Assembly: GCF_016100455.1 (NCBI RefSeq)
Contig: NZ_JACFSK010000001.1
Span: 2,287,771 to 2,351,770 of the forward strand
Reading direction: 5' to 3'
Source of the DNA: Bartonella sp. M0283
GTDB lineage: Bacteria > Pseudomonadota > Alphaproteobacteria > Rhizobiales > Rhizobiaceae
Length of the DNA stretch: 64,000 bases
Below the pieces are notes generated by a model. That model saw nothing but the letters and a program-made list of their open reading frames with translations. It was not told the DNA's origin and did not search any database. The position numbers were made by a program, and so were the translations under genes. Positions 17,326-26,452 of the stretch are shown here, piece by piece (the stretch's first letter is position 1; the number at the start of each line of letters is the position of its first letter).

Positions 17326-18621
17326 ATGAAACGTTTAGTACAAATTATTATTGGATTGGTAATCCTTGCAATTATTGTCATTCTGGCAATCATGTTTGTG
17401 CCAATCAAACGAACCGGCCCGACAGAAGCTCTTTCTCCGGACTTCAAACCGGAACAGGGACGGGGCGAATATCTTGCCAGAATGGCTGATTGTGCAGCCT
17501 GCCATACTGCGCCCGGTGGCCAACCTTATGCGGGTGGTCGTGAAGTCAAAAGTCCGTTCGGTATTATCTATTCATCCAACATCACACCGGATGAAAACGG
17601 TATAAAGAATATGACACTTGACCAATTCCGTGATGCTTTGCGTGACGGTATTGGCAAGAATGGCGAGCTTCTTTATCCGGCAATGCCTTATGAAAACTAT
17701 CGCAAGATCAGCGAGCCCGACATTGTTGCGCTTTATGATTATTTCATGCATGGCGTAAAACCGGTTAGTGCCAAAGTTAAAGAAACCAATCTGTCATTTC
17801 CGTTCAACCAGCGTTGGGGAATCCGTCTTTGGAACTTCTTTGCAATTTCCGGCAAAGGTGGTTTCGAGCCACGTTTCAACGATGCGAAACTTGATCGCGG
17901 TGCCTATCTTGTCGAAAGCTTGGGTCACTGTGGTGCTTGCCATACACCGCGTGATTTCATGTTCCGTCAATCGGGAACAAATAGCGATAACAACAAATTC
18001 CTGACCGGTGAAACAATTGACGGTTTCTATGGGCCGAATTTGCGCAGCCCGAATTCATCCGTTGCAAATTGGACGGCAGATGATTTGAAGGACTATTTGC
18101 AGACAGGTCGTAACAGTCATTCGGCTGTTGTCGGTCCGATGAAGCTCGTTGTCGAAGAATCAATGCAATTTGCAACCGAAGACGATCTTGATTCAATTGT
18201 TGCATATCTCAAACATGTTGCTCTTCAAGGTGACGCATCAAAACAGGTACGTGATCCGAAGAAGACAACAGATATGTTGACTGAAGCAAAACCGGATATG
18301 GCACTTGGTGCCCGCCTTTACATGGATAACTGCAATGCTTGTCACTTTGTAAACGGCAAAGGTGCGAAAGGCGTCTTCCCGGAGCTTGACGGTGCAAAAA
18401 TCGTCAATGCAAAGGATGCAAGCGGATTGCTACGCGTTATCGTTAACGGTTCGCGTATGCCGTCGACCGAAAAACGCCCTGCAGATCTTGCAATGCCGGG
18501 CTTCGGCTGGCGTATGAATGACGACGAAGTTGCAGCACTTGCCAATTTCTTGCGTTCGAGCTGGACCAATGATGCTCCGGCAGTCACTGCCGCAGATGTC
18601 GCCAAGGTTCGCACAAAATAA
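17326..18621 (+). CDS. Gluconate 2-dehydrogenase cytochrome c subunit (tri-haem)
   Basis: The 431-residue protein carries an N-terminal membrane anchor (about residues 4-25) and three covalent haem sites: CAACH (56-60), CGACH (202-206) and CNACH (336-340). Three class I cytochrome c domains in a row are the hallmark of the cytochrome subunit of gluconate, sorbitol and alcohol dehydrogenases. It takes electrons from the flavoprotein to ubiquinone on the periplasmic face. It is the last gene of the operon and is followed by a terminator. Confidence 0.93.
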   Translation: MKRLVQIIIGLVILAIIVILAIMFVPIKRTGPTEALSPDFKPEQGRGEYLARMADCAACHTAPGGQPYAGGREVKSPFGIIYSSNITPDENGIKNMTLDQFRDALRDGIGKNGELLYPAMPYENYRKISEPDIVALYDYFMHGVKPVSAKVKETNLSFPFNQRWGIRLWNFFAISGKGGFEPRFNDAKLDRGAYLVESLGHCGACHTPRDFMFRQSGTNSDNNKFLTGETIDGFYGPNLRSPNSSVANWTADDLKDYLQTGRNSHSAVVGPMKLVVEESMQFATEDDLDSIVAYLKHVALQGDASKQVRDPKKTTDMLTEAKPDMALGARLYMDNCNACHFVNGKGAKGVFPELDGAKIVNAKDASGLLRVIVNGSRMPSTEKRPADLAMPGFGWRMNDDEVAALANFLRSSWTNDAPAVTAADVAKVRTK

Positions 18622-18650
18622 TAAAGTGTGAAAATTGCAAACAAATTTGA

Positions 18651-18676
18651 AAACGGCCTACGGGCCGTTTTTTATT
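18651..18676 (+). terminator. Rho-independent terminator of the gluconate dehydrogenase operon
   Basis: AAACGGCC and GGCCGTTT form a perfect eight-pair stem around the tetraloop TACG, followed by a T-rich run. Confidence 0.92.
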
Positions 18677-18744
18677 GAGGTGTTTTCTCGAAACATTTTG
18701 CTTTATAAGCAAGATTGATTTGAATAGCTTGAAATGGAAACATT

Positions 18745-19551
18745 ATGGTTCTTGCAATCCGGTCAATCCTGTTTACGGCAGCGTTCTATCTGACAACCTT
18801 TGTCCAGATGATTCTTTATTCGCCGTTCTATTTTTTCCTTCCGCGCAAAAAAGCATGGATTGTTCCCAAAACATGGGCGCGAGTGAATTTATTTCTGCAA
18901 AAACATATTGCCGGAACGGATTTTGAAATCGAAGGGCTCGAGAACCTGCCAAAGGGTGCCTATATCATAGCGCCCAAACATCAATCGGCATGGGAAACGT
19001 TCGGCCTTGTTCCATTTCTTGACGACCCCTCGCTCATTATGAAGCGCGAATTGACATGGATACCGATTTTTGGCTGGTATATGTTGAAAACCGGTATTAT
19101 TCCCATTGACCGCGGTTCACCTTTGAAAGCCATGAAGGCGGTTCTAAACGGTGCCAAAGAAAAAGCGGCAGAAGGTCGCCAGATTCTGATTTTTCCGGAA
19201 GGTACGCGCCGTCAACCGGGAGCAGAACCCGCTTATAAACCGGGTATTGTTGCCATTTATAATGAACTCGGTTTGCCGGTTGTGCCTATTGCCCACAATG
19301 CCGGGCTCTATTGGCCACGCGGCAATTTCCGCCGTTATCCGGGTAAAATTCGTGTCCGCGTGTTGCCACCTATTGAAGCGAACTTGAATAAACGCGAATT
19401 TTTACCACGTTTGATAAAAGATACTGAAAGTGCTTGTGACGAACTGCTCGTTAAAGCCGCGCTTGATCCGAATCCTCCGGCTATGCCACCGACAGCAGTC
19501 AAAAGACTGAAAGAGTTGGGCATTGACTGGACAGGGCCAACCCGTAACTAG
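18745..19551 (+). CDS. plsC: 1-acyl-sn-glycerol-3-phosphate acyltransferase
   Basis: PlsC acylates lysophosphatidic acid to phosphatidic acid at the inner membrane. The 268-residue product has an N-terminal hydrophobic segment and acyltransferase motifs HQSAWETF (the H-x4-D/E catalytic motif with Glu), [19 protein letters not shown] (substrate binding) and VVPIAHNAG. Its 3' end is 70 bases before the biotin transporter genes, on the same strand. Confidence 0.9.
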   Translation: MVLAIRSILFTAAFYLTTFVQMILYSPFYFFLPRKKAWIVPKTWARVNLFLQKHIAGTDFEIEGLENLPKGAYIIAPKHQSAWETFGLVPFLDDPSLIMKRELTWIPIFGWYMLKTGIIPIDRGSPLKAMKAVLNGAKEKAAEGRQILIFPEGTRRQPGAEPAYKPGIVAIYNELGLPVVPIAHNAGLYWPRGNFRRYPGKIRVRVLPPIEANLNKREFLPRLIKDTESACDELLVKAALDPNPPAMPPTAVKRLKELGIDWTGPTRN

Positions 19552-19621
19552 GCTTCGTATCTCCGGTTGTTCCGGTCCAATCAGTCGGGAAAAATCCTTT
19601 ATAATCGGGAATTCATTTGCA

Positions 19622-20296
19622 ATGATTGAGCTTAAAAATGTTTGTGTCGAGGCGGGCGGCCATAAGATACTCGATAATTTGAATTTGAAACTTGCCGAGA
19701 AGCGGATTGCTATTATTGGAGCCAATGGTTCAGGCAAAAGTACTTTTGTGCGATTGCTCAACGGTTTGAGATTGCCGACATCGGGTGAAGTTCTGGTCGA
19801 TTCGCTCGATAGTCGCAAATATGGCAAAGAAATCCGTCGCAAAGTGGGGTTTGTCTTTCAAAATCCCGATAACCAGATTGTCATGCCGGTGGTTGAGGAA
19901 GACCTTGCTTTCGGCTTGAAAAATATCGGGGTTGAAAAAGCCGAAATCTCGAGACGGATTGATTATGTGCTTGACCGCTTCAACCTTCAAGCTGCGAGGT
20001 TGCAATCTGTGCAAAGTTTGAGTGGTGGCCAAAGGCAGCTTGTTGCGCTTTGCGGTGTTATTGTCATGGAGCCGGAAGTTATCGTTTTTGACGAACCTAC
20101 TACGCAACTTGACCTTTCCAACAAGCGTAAAATGACAGAAACAATTTTCGGACTTTCCCAACAGGCTATTGTGGTTTCTCACGATCTTGAAATGCTCGAA
20201 AACTTCGATCGGGCAATTGTCATCGATCATGGTAAAGTCGTCTTTGACGATATACCGGAAAAATCGATCAGCTATTATGTGGAGAAGATGGCATGA
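19622..20296 (+). CDS. bioM: Biotin ECF transporter ATPase BioM
   Basis: BioM is the ATPase of the energy-coupling-factor biotin importer BioMNY. The start [13 protein letters not shown] at 19622 gives 224 residues; the longer open frame from 19523 overlaps plsC and is rejected. Visible motifs are Walker [11 protein letters not shown]-loop VFQNPDNQ, signature LSGGQRQL and Walker [13 protein letters not shown]. The ECF-type FQNPD-x-Q sequence supports the assignment. The stop overlaps the start of bioN (ATGA). Confidence 0.92.
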   Translation: MIELKNVCVEAGGHKILDNLNLKLAEKRIAIIGANGSGKSTFVRLLNGLRLPTSGEVLVDSLDSRKYGKEIRRKVGFVFQNPDNQIVMPVVEEDLAFGLKNIGVEKAEISRRIDYVLDRFNLQAARLQSVQSLSGGQRQLVALCGVIVMEPEVIVFDEPTTQLDLSNKRKMTETIFGLSQQAIVVSHDLEMLENFDRAIVIDHGKVVFDDIPEKSISYYVEKMA

Positions 20297-20913
20297 CCGA
20301 TCCGAGCTACGGGACGACATTTGTTCATCGGCTTCCGGCAGGCTTAAAGCTTTTCATTGTTTTTTTCGTGAGCATCGGGCTTTTTTATTTTGCGTCGCTT
20401 CCGCTGGCGATTGTTTCACTCATTATCGTCTGGTGCCTTTTTTCCCTTGCCGGATTTCAATTTTTCAACCCCCTTTTCGAACTTAAGAAAATTTCGTGGC
20501 TTCTTGTTGCTCTATTCATCATCCAGTATTTTTCGGTGAATTTTGAAAGTGCCGCGCTAATTGTCATAAGGTTATCAAGCCTTCTTCTGCTTGCAACGCT
20601 CGTAACCTTGACGACGCCATTTTCCAAAATGATGGCCTGTTTTGAAAAGCTGTTTTCATTTATGCGGTTTTTCGGCGTAAATCCGGCAAAAATATCGCTA
20701 GGGCTGTCGCTCACTTTACGATTTATTGCAATTTTTTCCGATATATCGAAAGAAGTGCGTGAGGCACAAAAAGCACGGGGGTTGGAAAAAAGTGTATTTG
20801 CGGTCATTATGCCGGTTCTGATAAGAAGCCTTAAAGTTCAGGCCGATGTTGCAGCCGCAATCGAGGCACGTTGTTTTGATGAAGATGTGAACAATAAAAA
20901 CGGGAAAAATTGA
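20293..20913 (+). CDS. bioN: Biotin ECF transporter transmembrane protein BioN
   Basis: BioN is the T-component that couples the ATPase to the biotin-binding BioY. The 206-residue protein has five or so hydrophobic segments and the two alanine-arginine signature loops near the C-terminus (EAQKARGLE and [10 protein letters not shown]), which are the ATPase-contact motifs of ECF T-components. Its ATG overlaps the bioM stop by 4 bases and bioY starts 12 bases downstream. Confidence 0.9.
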   Translation: MTDPSYGTTFVHRLPAGLKLFIVFFVSIGLFYFASLPLAIVSLIIVWCLFSLAGFQFFNPLFELKKISWLLVALFIIQYFSVNFESAALIVIRLSSLLLLATLVTLTTPFSKMMACFEKLFSFMRFFGVNPAKISLGLSLTLRFIAIFSDISKEVREAQKARGLEKSVFAVIMPVLIRSLKVQADVAAAIEARCFDEDVNNKNGKN

Positions 20914-20925
20914 GCGGGGGAGAAA

Positions 20926-21477
20926 ATGTCTATTCGTGATATTGTAGCGGTTGCGCTTTTTGCGGCCTTTATAGCTGTTTTGGGATTATTTCCGGCTATT
21001 CCGGTGCCCGTCATACCGGTACCTATAACTGCCCAGCTTTTAGGAATTATCCTGTCCGGTGCAATTTTGGGCGCAAAAAAAGGCTTTGCCGCCTGTCTTC
21101 TGTTTTTAATACTGGTTGCAGCAGGACTCCCGCTTTTATCCGGCGGGCGCGGTGGTATATCGGTATTTTTTGCGCCCACAAGCGGCTATCTCATCAGTTT
21201 TCCTTTTGCAGCAGGCTTTATCGGTTATTTCTATTCTCTCTTTCGCAACAGATTGACACCGGCAAAAGAAATACTGATCATGATGGTCGGTGTTTTTTGT
21301 ATTAACCACCTCTTCGGCATTATCGGGCTTGTATTTATGAGCGGAATTGATTTTTCCAAAGCTTTTCTAGGTGATCTTATTTTTATTCCCGGAGATATGG
21401 TAAAAATTGTTCTCGCCTATTTGATTGCAAGCCGTCTACGTAAAGCTTTGCCAGATTTAATGGAGGCAAATCAATAA
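20926..21477 (+). CDS. bioY: Biotin transporter BioY (S-component)
   Basis: BioY is the membrane protein that binds biotin. The 183-residue product has six hydrophobic segments and the family motifs VPVPITAQLLGIILSGAILG, GLPLLSGGRGG and FAPTSGYLISFP. With bioM and bioN it completes the importer. This implies biotin scavenging. A BioR-type operator (TTATCTATAA) was looked for upstream of bioM and was not found. Confidence 0.94.
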   Translation: MSIRDIVAVALFAAFIAVLGLFPAIPVPVIPVPITAQLLGIILSGAILGAKKGFAACLLFLILVAAGLPLLSGGRGGISVFFAPTSGYLISFPFAAGFIGYFYSLFRNRLTPAKEILIMMVGVFCINHLFGIIGLVFMSGIDFSKAFLGDLIFIPGDMVKIVLAYLIASRLRKALPDLMEANQ

Positions 21478-21524
21478 AAAGAAAAATTCATAGAAAAAAA
21501 TTAATGAGAAAATATATTTTTCAT

Positions 21525-21553
21525 AAAAAAAGCGGACATTAAGTCCGCTTTTG
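21525..21553. terminator. Bidirectional terminator between bioY and the UspA gene
   Basis: AGCGGAC and GTCCGCT form a hairpin flanked by an A-run on the left and TTTT on the right, so it can end transcription from both converging genes. Confidence 0.85.
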
Positions 21554-21574
21554 ATACTTCTTTGAATGAAGCAA

Positions 21575-22024
21575 TTATTTGATCACCATAACCGGACGTT
21601 CACTCATTGCCAGAACTTCGGAAGCCTGACTGCCGAGAATGAGCCGGTTAACACCGCGACGCCCATGCGAGGCGATAATAATAAGATCGGCATTATGTTC
21701 GTTTGCCGCGTCGACAATGCCAGCAGCAGCAAGTTGATTTTCTGCATGAACGCCTTTGGCTTTAACCCCTTGCTTTTCTGCTTTGTTGAGCGCTCCCTCA
21801 AGAATTTTGCGTGCGCCATCTTCCATTTCTTTACGGAATTCGTCAAAGGCTCCTGGGCTTGAAGCCCATTCGGCACCAACAACAATGCCGTAAGATGGCA
21901 TCAAACTTGTGACGGTGACAACGAAAAGCTCGCCACCGGTTTTCTTCGCAAGCTCGACGGCTGCATCAACGCCACGGCCAGCAAGTTCTGAACCATCCGT
22001 TGCTACAAGAATACGTTCATACAT
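21575..22024 (-). CDS. Universal stress protein, UspA family
   Basis: The 149-residue protein is a single UspA domain. It starts with YERILVATDGSELAGRGVDAA and ends with the ATP-binding-type motif SHGRRGVNRLILGSQASEVL (G-x2-G-x9-G-S/T). UspA proteins are cytoplasmic dimers linked to stress survival; the exact role is unknown. It is a single gene convergent with bioY. Confidence 0.9.
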   Translation of the reverse strand: MYERILVATDGSELAGRGVDAAVELAKKTGGELFVVTVTSLMPSYGIVVGAEWASSPGAFDEFRKEMEDGARKILEGALNKAEKQGVKAKGVHAENQLAAAGIVDAANEHNADLIIIASHGRRGVNRLILGSQASEVLAMSERPVMVIK

Positions 22025-22369
22025 ATCTGTTTCCTTCCCTCTTCAATTCGGACTTATGCCCTGACACGCAGATAAGAACTAACTCACTCCGCTTCAATAT
22101 TCTTGGAGCTGTAGTTTAACCAATATATACTATATTTCTATAGAGCACGCATCATGATCGGCAAAAAAACATTTGTTCACAGGCAAATCGTTTTTTAATT
22201 CCAATTCGGATAGGGACTTTCGCATCAACTTATATGTTATCGATCATATTTTTATGCGATTTTGAATTTTTTAAGCTATAGAGTTAGTAAGCTTTATCAC
22301 TCGATTGGTAAGAGACAGGTTCTAAAGGAACCGCAAACAAAAAGACAAGTCCGATTTGGATCATTTGAT
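22025..22369. other. Divergent intergenic region upstream of uspA and the carboxypeptidase gene
   Basis: About 345 A/T-rich bases hold the promoters of two divergent genes. The stretch ACCAATATATACTATATTT (about 22119-22137) is rich in -10-like TATA words, but no promoter can be fixed. An upstream extension of the carboxypeptidase frame to 22262 exists but lacks a start with a good ribosome site. Confidence 0.4.
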
Positions 22370-23455
22370 ATGCATAAGATATTGGGTATATCCACCCTTT
22401 TTGTAATGTTTTTTATAAGCCTGACGTCTGTTCGGGCCAATCCTTATATATCCGTTGATGTTGCAACCGGCCGTATTCTTGCTCAAAATGACGCATTCGA
22501 CCGATGGTATCCTGCTTCACTCACAAAGATGATGACAGCCTATGTCACTTTCCGCGCTCTTCATAATGGTGATGTTACGCCTGAAACAAGAGTAACCGTA
22601 AGTGCCGCGGCTGCAAAACTTCCGCCCAGCCATTCGGGATATAAGCCTGGTTCTGTTCTTGATCTCGACACTGCCTTGTCGATCACTCTGGTAAAATCTA
22701 CCAATGATCTTGCAACAGCAATTGCCGAAACAGTGGGCGGCTCGGAACAAGCTTTTGTTGTTCGTATGAATGCAGAAGCCCAGCGCCTTGGTATGTTCGG
22801 AACACATTTTGCCAATGCCAATGGCCTTCCCAATCCGGACAATTATTCAACAGCTCGTGACCTTGCCGTTCTGGCGGTACAGATCCGTCGCGAATTTCCG
22901 CAATATGCCCATTATTTTTCTATTCCTGCGATCGATTTCGGGGGCGGGCGTAAAGTCGAACAAAATTCGAATAATCTGATTGGTCGTTTTTCCGGCGCCG
23001 ATGGCATGAAAACCGGTTTCATCTGCGCATCCGGATTTAATCTTGTTGCATCGGCAACCCGCAACAAGCGCACAATTATCGCCGTTGTTCTTGGTGCCGA
23101 TCGTATCGACCAACGTGAAGCTCTGGCCGCCAAACTTTTGAATGACGGTTTTGCCAATCAAGGCTCGTCACAAAAGACACTTGCAACTTTGCAGCCTTAT
23201 GGAACGAAACTCACACAGGTGAGCGATATCAAAGACAGAATATGCAATGATGACGCATGGAAAGCACGTATGCAGCATCGTGATGAAAAAGGAAAAGTCA
23301 TTTTTGACTCGCCTTATATTTCAGCTCAGCCGCTTGATGTAACGCCGTTGCAAGTGCGGCTGATTTCGGCACCGGCGCCTGCAAAACCGGGTGAAATACC
23401 GGCCTGGAAAATTCCGGTTCCCACCCCTCGTCCCCAATCAATGGATGCACAATGA
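22370..23455 (+). CDS. D-alanyl-D-alanine carboxypeptidase, DacA/DacC family (PBP5/6-like)
   Basis: The enzyme trims the terminal D-Ala from peptidoglycan stem peptides. ATG 22370 starts a signal peptide (MHKILGISTLFVMFFISLTS, cleaved about VRA), so the longer frame from 22262 is not used. The 361-residue product has the penicillin-binding motifs SLTK (in PASLTKMMTAYV), STN (in VKSTNDLA) and KTG (in MKTGFICASG). It ends in a proline-rich tail without a clear membrane anchor. Its stop overlaps the start of the next gene in ATGA, indicating translational coupling. Confidence 0.9.
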   Translation: MHKILGISTLFVMFFISLTSVRANPYISVDVATGRILAQNDAFDRWYPASLTKMMTAYVTFRALHNGDVTPETRVTVSAAAAKLPPSHSGYKPGSVLDLDTALSITLVKSTNDLATAIAETVGGSEQAFVVRMNAEAQRLGMFGTHFANANGLPNPDNYSTARDLAVLAVQIRREFPQYAHYFSIPAIDFGGGRKVEQNSNNLIGRFSGADGMKTGFICASGFNLVASATRNKRTIIAVVLGADRIDQREALAAKLLNDGFANQGSSQKTLATLQPYGTKLTQVSDIKDRICNDDAWKARMQHRDEKGKVIFDSPYISAQPLDVTPLQVRLISAPAPAKPGEIPAWKIPVPTPRPQSMDAQ

Positions 23456-24546
23456 CGAATTCGATGAACCGCATCGCTGTTACAATTTTTACCGGTTTTC
23501 TGGGGTCGGGAAAAACCACTTTGCTTAACCGCGTTCTGAAAGACCCATTGCTCACCGATACAGCTGTTATTGTCAACGAATTCGGCGAGGTAGGAATTGA
23601 TAATCTTCTCGTTGAACAAGCTGATGATGGCGTTATCGAATTATCTAATGGCTGTCTTTGCTGTACAATGCGCGGCCAGCTTGTCGATAGTCTTGCAAGT
23701 CTCGTCGACCGGCTTCAAACAGGTCGTATCAAAAGTTTGAAGCATGTGGTTATTGAAACAACCGGTCTTGCTGATCCGGCACCCATTCTGCAAGCTTTGT
23801 TAGGCCATCCGGCAATGGTTCAATCTTTTGCCATAGACGGGGTTATTACCACTGTCGATGCGGTCAATGGACTGGAAACTCTGGCACGGCATAAAGAGGC
23901 ACGCAATCAGGTTGCATTCGCCGACCGGATTGTTCTTACCAAAACCGATCTTGTTGCTGATAAAAAAACGCTCGAACTATTGATGAGAGAGCTCGGCAAA
24001 CTTAATCCCACAGCCGAAATTCTCTATTCCGGTGCGGCCCATTGCCCGCCTTCGGCGCTCGTCAATATCGGCGTTTTCGATTTGAGCAAGAAAGCGCCGG
24101 ATATCAAAAACTGGCTTGGCAAAGAAGAGGAACACGAGCACCATCATCACCATCATGATGTCAATCGTCATTCCGATACGATTCATGCGTTTTCTCTCAC
24201 CCATGACAAACCCATTCCCTATTTTGCACTGGAAGCTTTTATAGATCTTTTGCGCGCCAATCACGGGGCAAAAATGTTGCGCATGAAAGGCATTGTCGAG
24301 CTTGAGGAAGATCCGTCACGTCCGGTTGTTATCCACGGTGTCCAGACCTTGTTCCATCCGCCGGTTCGTCTGTCCAAATGGCCGGAAGGCCGTCATGAAA
24401 CGCGGCTTGTTATGATTACCGACGGGATAGATGAAACGACAGTGCGGGAAATGTTTGATGCTTTTTTGGGAAAACCTGTGCTCGATAAGGCTGACCGGGC
24501 AGCAATGACAGATAATCCGCTCGCAATACCGGGATTCAAATTCTAG
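23452..24546 (+). CDS. COG0523 (CobW/YjiA-type) metal-chaperone GTPase
   Basis: COG0523 GTPases insert or deliver metals such as zinc, cobalt or iron. The 364-residue protein shows Walker A GFLGSGKTTLLN, the metal-binding CxCC motif in NGCLCCTMRGQ, a Walker B ETTGLADP and the guanine motif TKTD. A histidine-rich loop, EEEHEHHHHHH, lies near residue 228 and is typical of zinc-related members. The C-terminal CobW domain follows. The overlap with the D,D-carboxypeptidase gene is unusual for a metal chaperone. The metal and client are not known. Confidence 0.88.
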   Translation: MTNSMNRIAVTIFTGFLGSGKTTLLNRVLKDPLLTDTAVIVNEFGEVGIDNLLVEQADDGVIELSNGCLCCTMRGQLVDSLASLVDRLQTGRIKSLKHVVIETTGLADPAPILQALLGHPAMVQSFAIDGVITTVDAVNGLETLARHKEARNQVAFADRIVLTKTDLVADKKTLELLMRELGKLNPTAEILYSGAAHCPPSALVNIGVFDLSKKAPDIKNWLGKEEEHEHHHHHHDVNRHSDTIHAFSLTHDKPIPYFALEAFIDLLRANHGAKMLRMKGIVELEEDPSRPVVIHGVQTLFHPPVRLSKWPEGRHETRLVMITDGIDETTVREMFDAFLGKPVLDKADRAAMTDNPLAIPGFKF

Positions 24547-25029
24547 TCCGACGTTTTTCGCCCCCGAAGATTTCTGCTCCTATTCAACTGGCCGTTCGTT
24601 TTTTTTCAGTCTATGTTTTAATTTTTTTTCGTGAAATGGGGCGTCATGAAACGCGGCGCCAAGGCACGCGGTGTTGAATGGTTACCCCTTTTTTAAAAGC
24701 TGATAATGGAAAATAGCGCGGTTGATGTTGCTATAGGCGTTGCCAATTTTTGACCGGAAGCTTCAACCAAACGAAATATTGTCCGTTCCGGAAAGGTTTG
24801 ACGCGAGGTAAAAATCAGGAAAATCAAATAGACGCTGTCCGCAATCCCGATAAAAGCGCGTAGCATCATTTGCGGATAAACGGAATTTCAGGGCGTAGCA
24901 CAAAAGAAAAATTACCTGCCACGTGATAAAGCCCGACTGTCGTGAAGCTGTCGGAATGGCTGGAAGGGCATGCCTTCAAGAAGCGGGCAAGGAAATTACT
25001 CTTTTGCTCTTTTGAAGAGGTACCGGTTT
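24547..25029. other. Intergenic stretch, about 480 bp, no gene recognised
   Basis: The gap separates the COG0523 gene from the convergent TusA-like gene. Frames are broken by stops, and I recognise no protein similarity on either strand. It has moderate G+C with patches that look decayed rather than A/T-rich, so an old pseudogene is possible but not supported. Confidence 0.4.
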
Positions 25030-25266
25030 TCAGGATTTTCCGTGTGGTATGATAATAAGGTGATGAATGCCGTTTTTGATGCTTTTTTCAAAGCCGTAAT
25101 TACGCTGGCGGCAATAATTGGCAATATCCAGAGGTGCCAAAGGATCATCGCTCAATATAACGAGCGTCATATCATCCGGTAATGTGGATTGCTTTTTTCT
25201 TGTCTTTAAAAGAACGAGCGGGCATTTAAGCCCGCACAAGTCATAGATAAAACTTTTTTCAGCCAC
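25030..25266 (-). CDS. TusA/SirA-family sulfur-carrier-like protein
   Basis: The coding part recognisable as TusA covers the last 78 codons, beginning with GTG at 25266 (VAEKSFIYDLCGLKCPLVLL), or possibly TTG one codon earlier. TusA proteins carry persulfide sulfur on the Cys of CPxP; here the motif is CPLV, keeping the Cys-Pro but not the second Pro. Its start overlaps the stop of the upstream L,D-transpeptidase gene by 8 bases. The longer frame upstream is an out-of-frame read of that gene. Sulfur relay, tRNA thiolation or an unrelated role are all possible. Confidence 0.7.
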   Translation of the reverse strand: MAEKSFIYDLCGLKCPLVLLKTRKKQSTLPDDMTLVILSDDPLAPLDIANYCRQRNYGFEKSIKNGIHHLIIIPHGKS

Positions 25267-26452
25267 CAAATAATTTCCAGAGACTTTTCTTTTCTTGTGG
25301 TTCATTGGCTGCCGGTGTGACCGGTGCTCCAGAATTTTGCGCCTCTTCTTCGGCAAGCGATTGACCACCGGTTTCCGGTTTCGGAGTGGGGATAACGGTG
25401 CTTGCCGTTTTCTCGGCCGGGTTGGCCGCTTTTGATGCAACCGCATTTGCAGGAGCTATATCGGGCGCATCAGGCGTTTCTTTCGATGCCGGTGTCAATG
25501 ACGGCGGTTCACGTGATACCTGAACGCCTGCGGCACGTTTGCGGCTCCAATCGGCAACAAGAGAAGCCTCTTCCACACCTTGAATTGTCGGTGCCGGTGC
25601 TTTCATTTTCTTTTCACGGGCAGATGAAAAGGCATCATCATATTTCTTTTGATATGAGGCAAAAGCTGTTTGCAACGATGAATCGGGCGCCGCAGCAGGG
25701 CACACGCCGGCCGGTGTCAAAGCTTTTCCGTCTGTATTGCGGTTGAAGACGTAGCGTTTTTCACAAACGTCGACCTTCGGCGGACGTTTTGTTACTTCAA
25801 AAATATCATAGCCTTCCTTAAGCATTGTCCAGAATTTATAGTTCGGGTCATTGCGATAACGAGCCATATTTTCGGCGGTCATGCGGAACGGAAAGGCCTC
25901 AAGCTGGAATTCACGCTGACCACCTTTGAAAGAATCCCGCCCGAAAGCGTAGATCTGCGCAATGTTTTCGTCGCTCATAGAATAGCAGCCGGATGAAGAA
26001 CATGCTCCATGAACCATCAAATGCTGACCGGTGCGGCCATTTACCTGATCATAGGCATTGGGAAAGCCGATATTGAAAGCGAGATAATAGTTCGAATTCG
26101 GATTCATCTGGCTTGGACGAATTGTGTAAAAACCTTCCGGTGCCTGCCTGTCACCTTCCATATATTTCGGTCCGAGTTTTCCTGACCATTTGCATATATT
26201 ATAAGTGGAAATGAGGTCATATTTTCCGGTGCGTGTCTGCTTCCAAATCTCGACGACACTTTCTTCTTTGAAAACTCTAACAAGAATAGGCGAATATTTT
26301 TCCATATTCTTGGCGGCCATCTTGTCTTGCAATTTTTTTGGCAATTCCTGTGTTGCTTTGCCGATTTGCGGCAAATTCGATGATTGCTGGCAACCACTTA
26401 AAAAAGTTGCTGTAAGGAAAAAAGAAGCAAGAAGTGCGGTTCCAATTTTCAT
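25259..26452 (-). CDS. L,D-transpeptidase (YkuD family) lipoprotein
   Basis: The enzyme makes or remodels 3-3 or lipoprotein cross-links of peptidoglycan in the periplasm. The N-terminus MKIGTALLASFFLTATFLSGC is a lipoprotein signal with lipobox LSGC. The catalytic motif is LMVHGACSSSGCYSM (about residues 150-164), with His and Cys in YkuD spacing. After about residue 270 comes a long low-complexity tail rich in Ala, Pro, Thr and Glu. The 397-residue length is larger than the minimal domain because of that tail. The next gene overlaps it by 8 bases. Confidence 0.88.
   Translation of the reverse strand: MKIGTALLASFFLTATFLSGCQQSSNLPQIGKATQELPKKLQDKMAAKNMEKYSPILVRVFKEESVVEIWKQTRTGKYDLISTYNICKWSGKLGPKYMEGDRQAPEGFYTIRPSQMNPNSNYYLAFNIGFPNAYDQVNGRTGQHLMVHGACSSSGCYSMSDENIAQIYAFGRDSFKGGQREFQLEAFPFRMTAENMARYRNDPNYKFWTMLKEGYDIFEVTKRPPKVDVCEKRYVFNRNTDGKALTPAGVCPAAAPDSSLQTAFASYQKKYDDAFSSAREKKMKAPAPTIQGVEEASLVADWSRKRAAGVQVSREPPSLTPASKETPDAPDIAPANAVASKAANPAEKTASTVIPTPKPETGGQSLAEEEAQNSGAPVTPAANEPQEKKSLWKLFGG

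Noticed and set aside
19552..19621. BioR operator before bioM
   Set aside because: No TTATCTATAA-like palindrome is present; the closest word TTATAATCGG does not fit.
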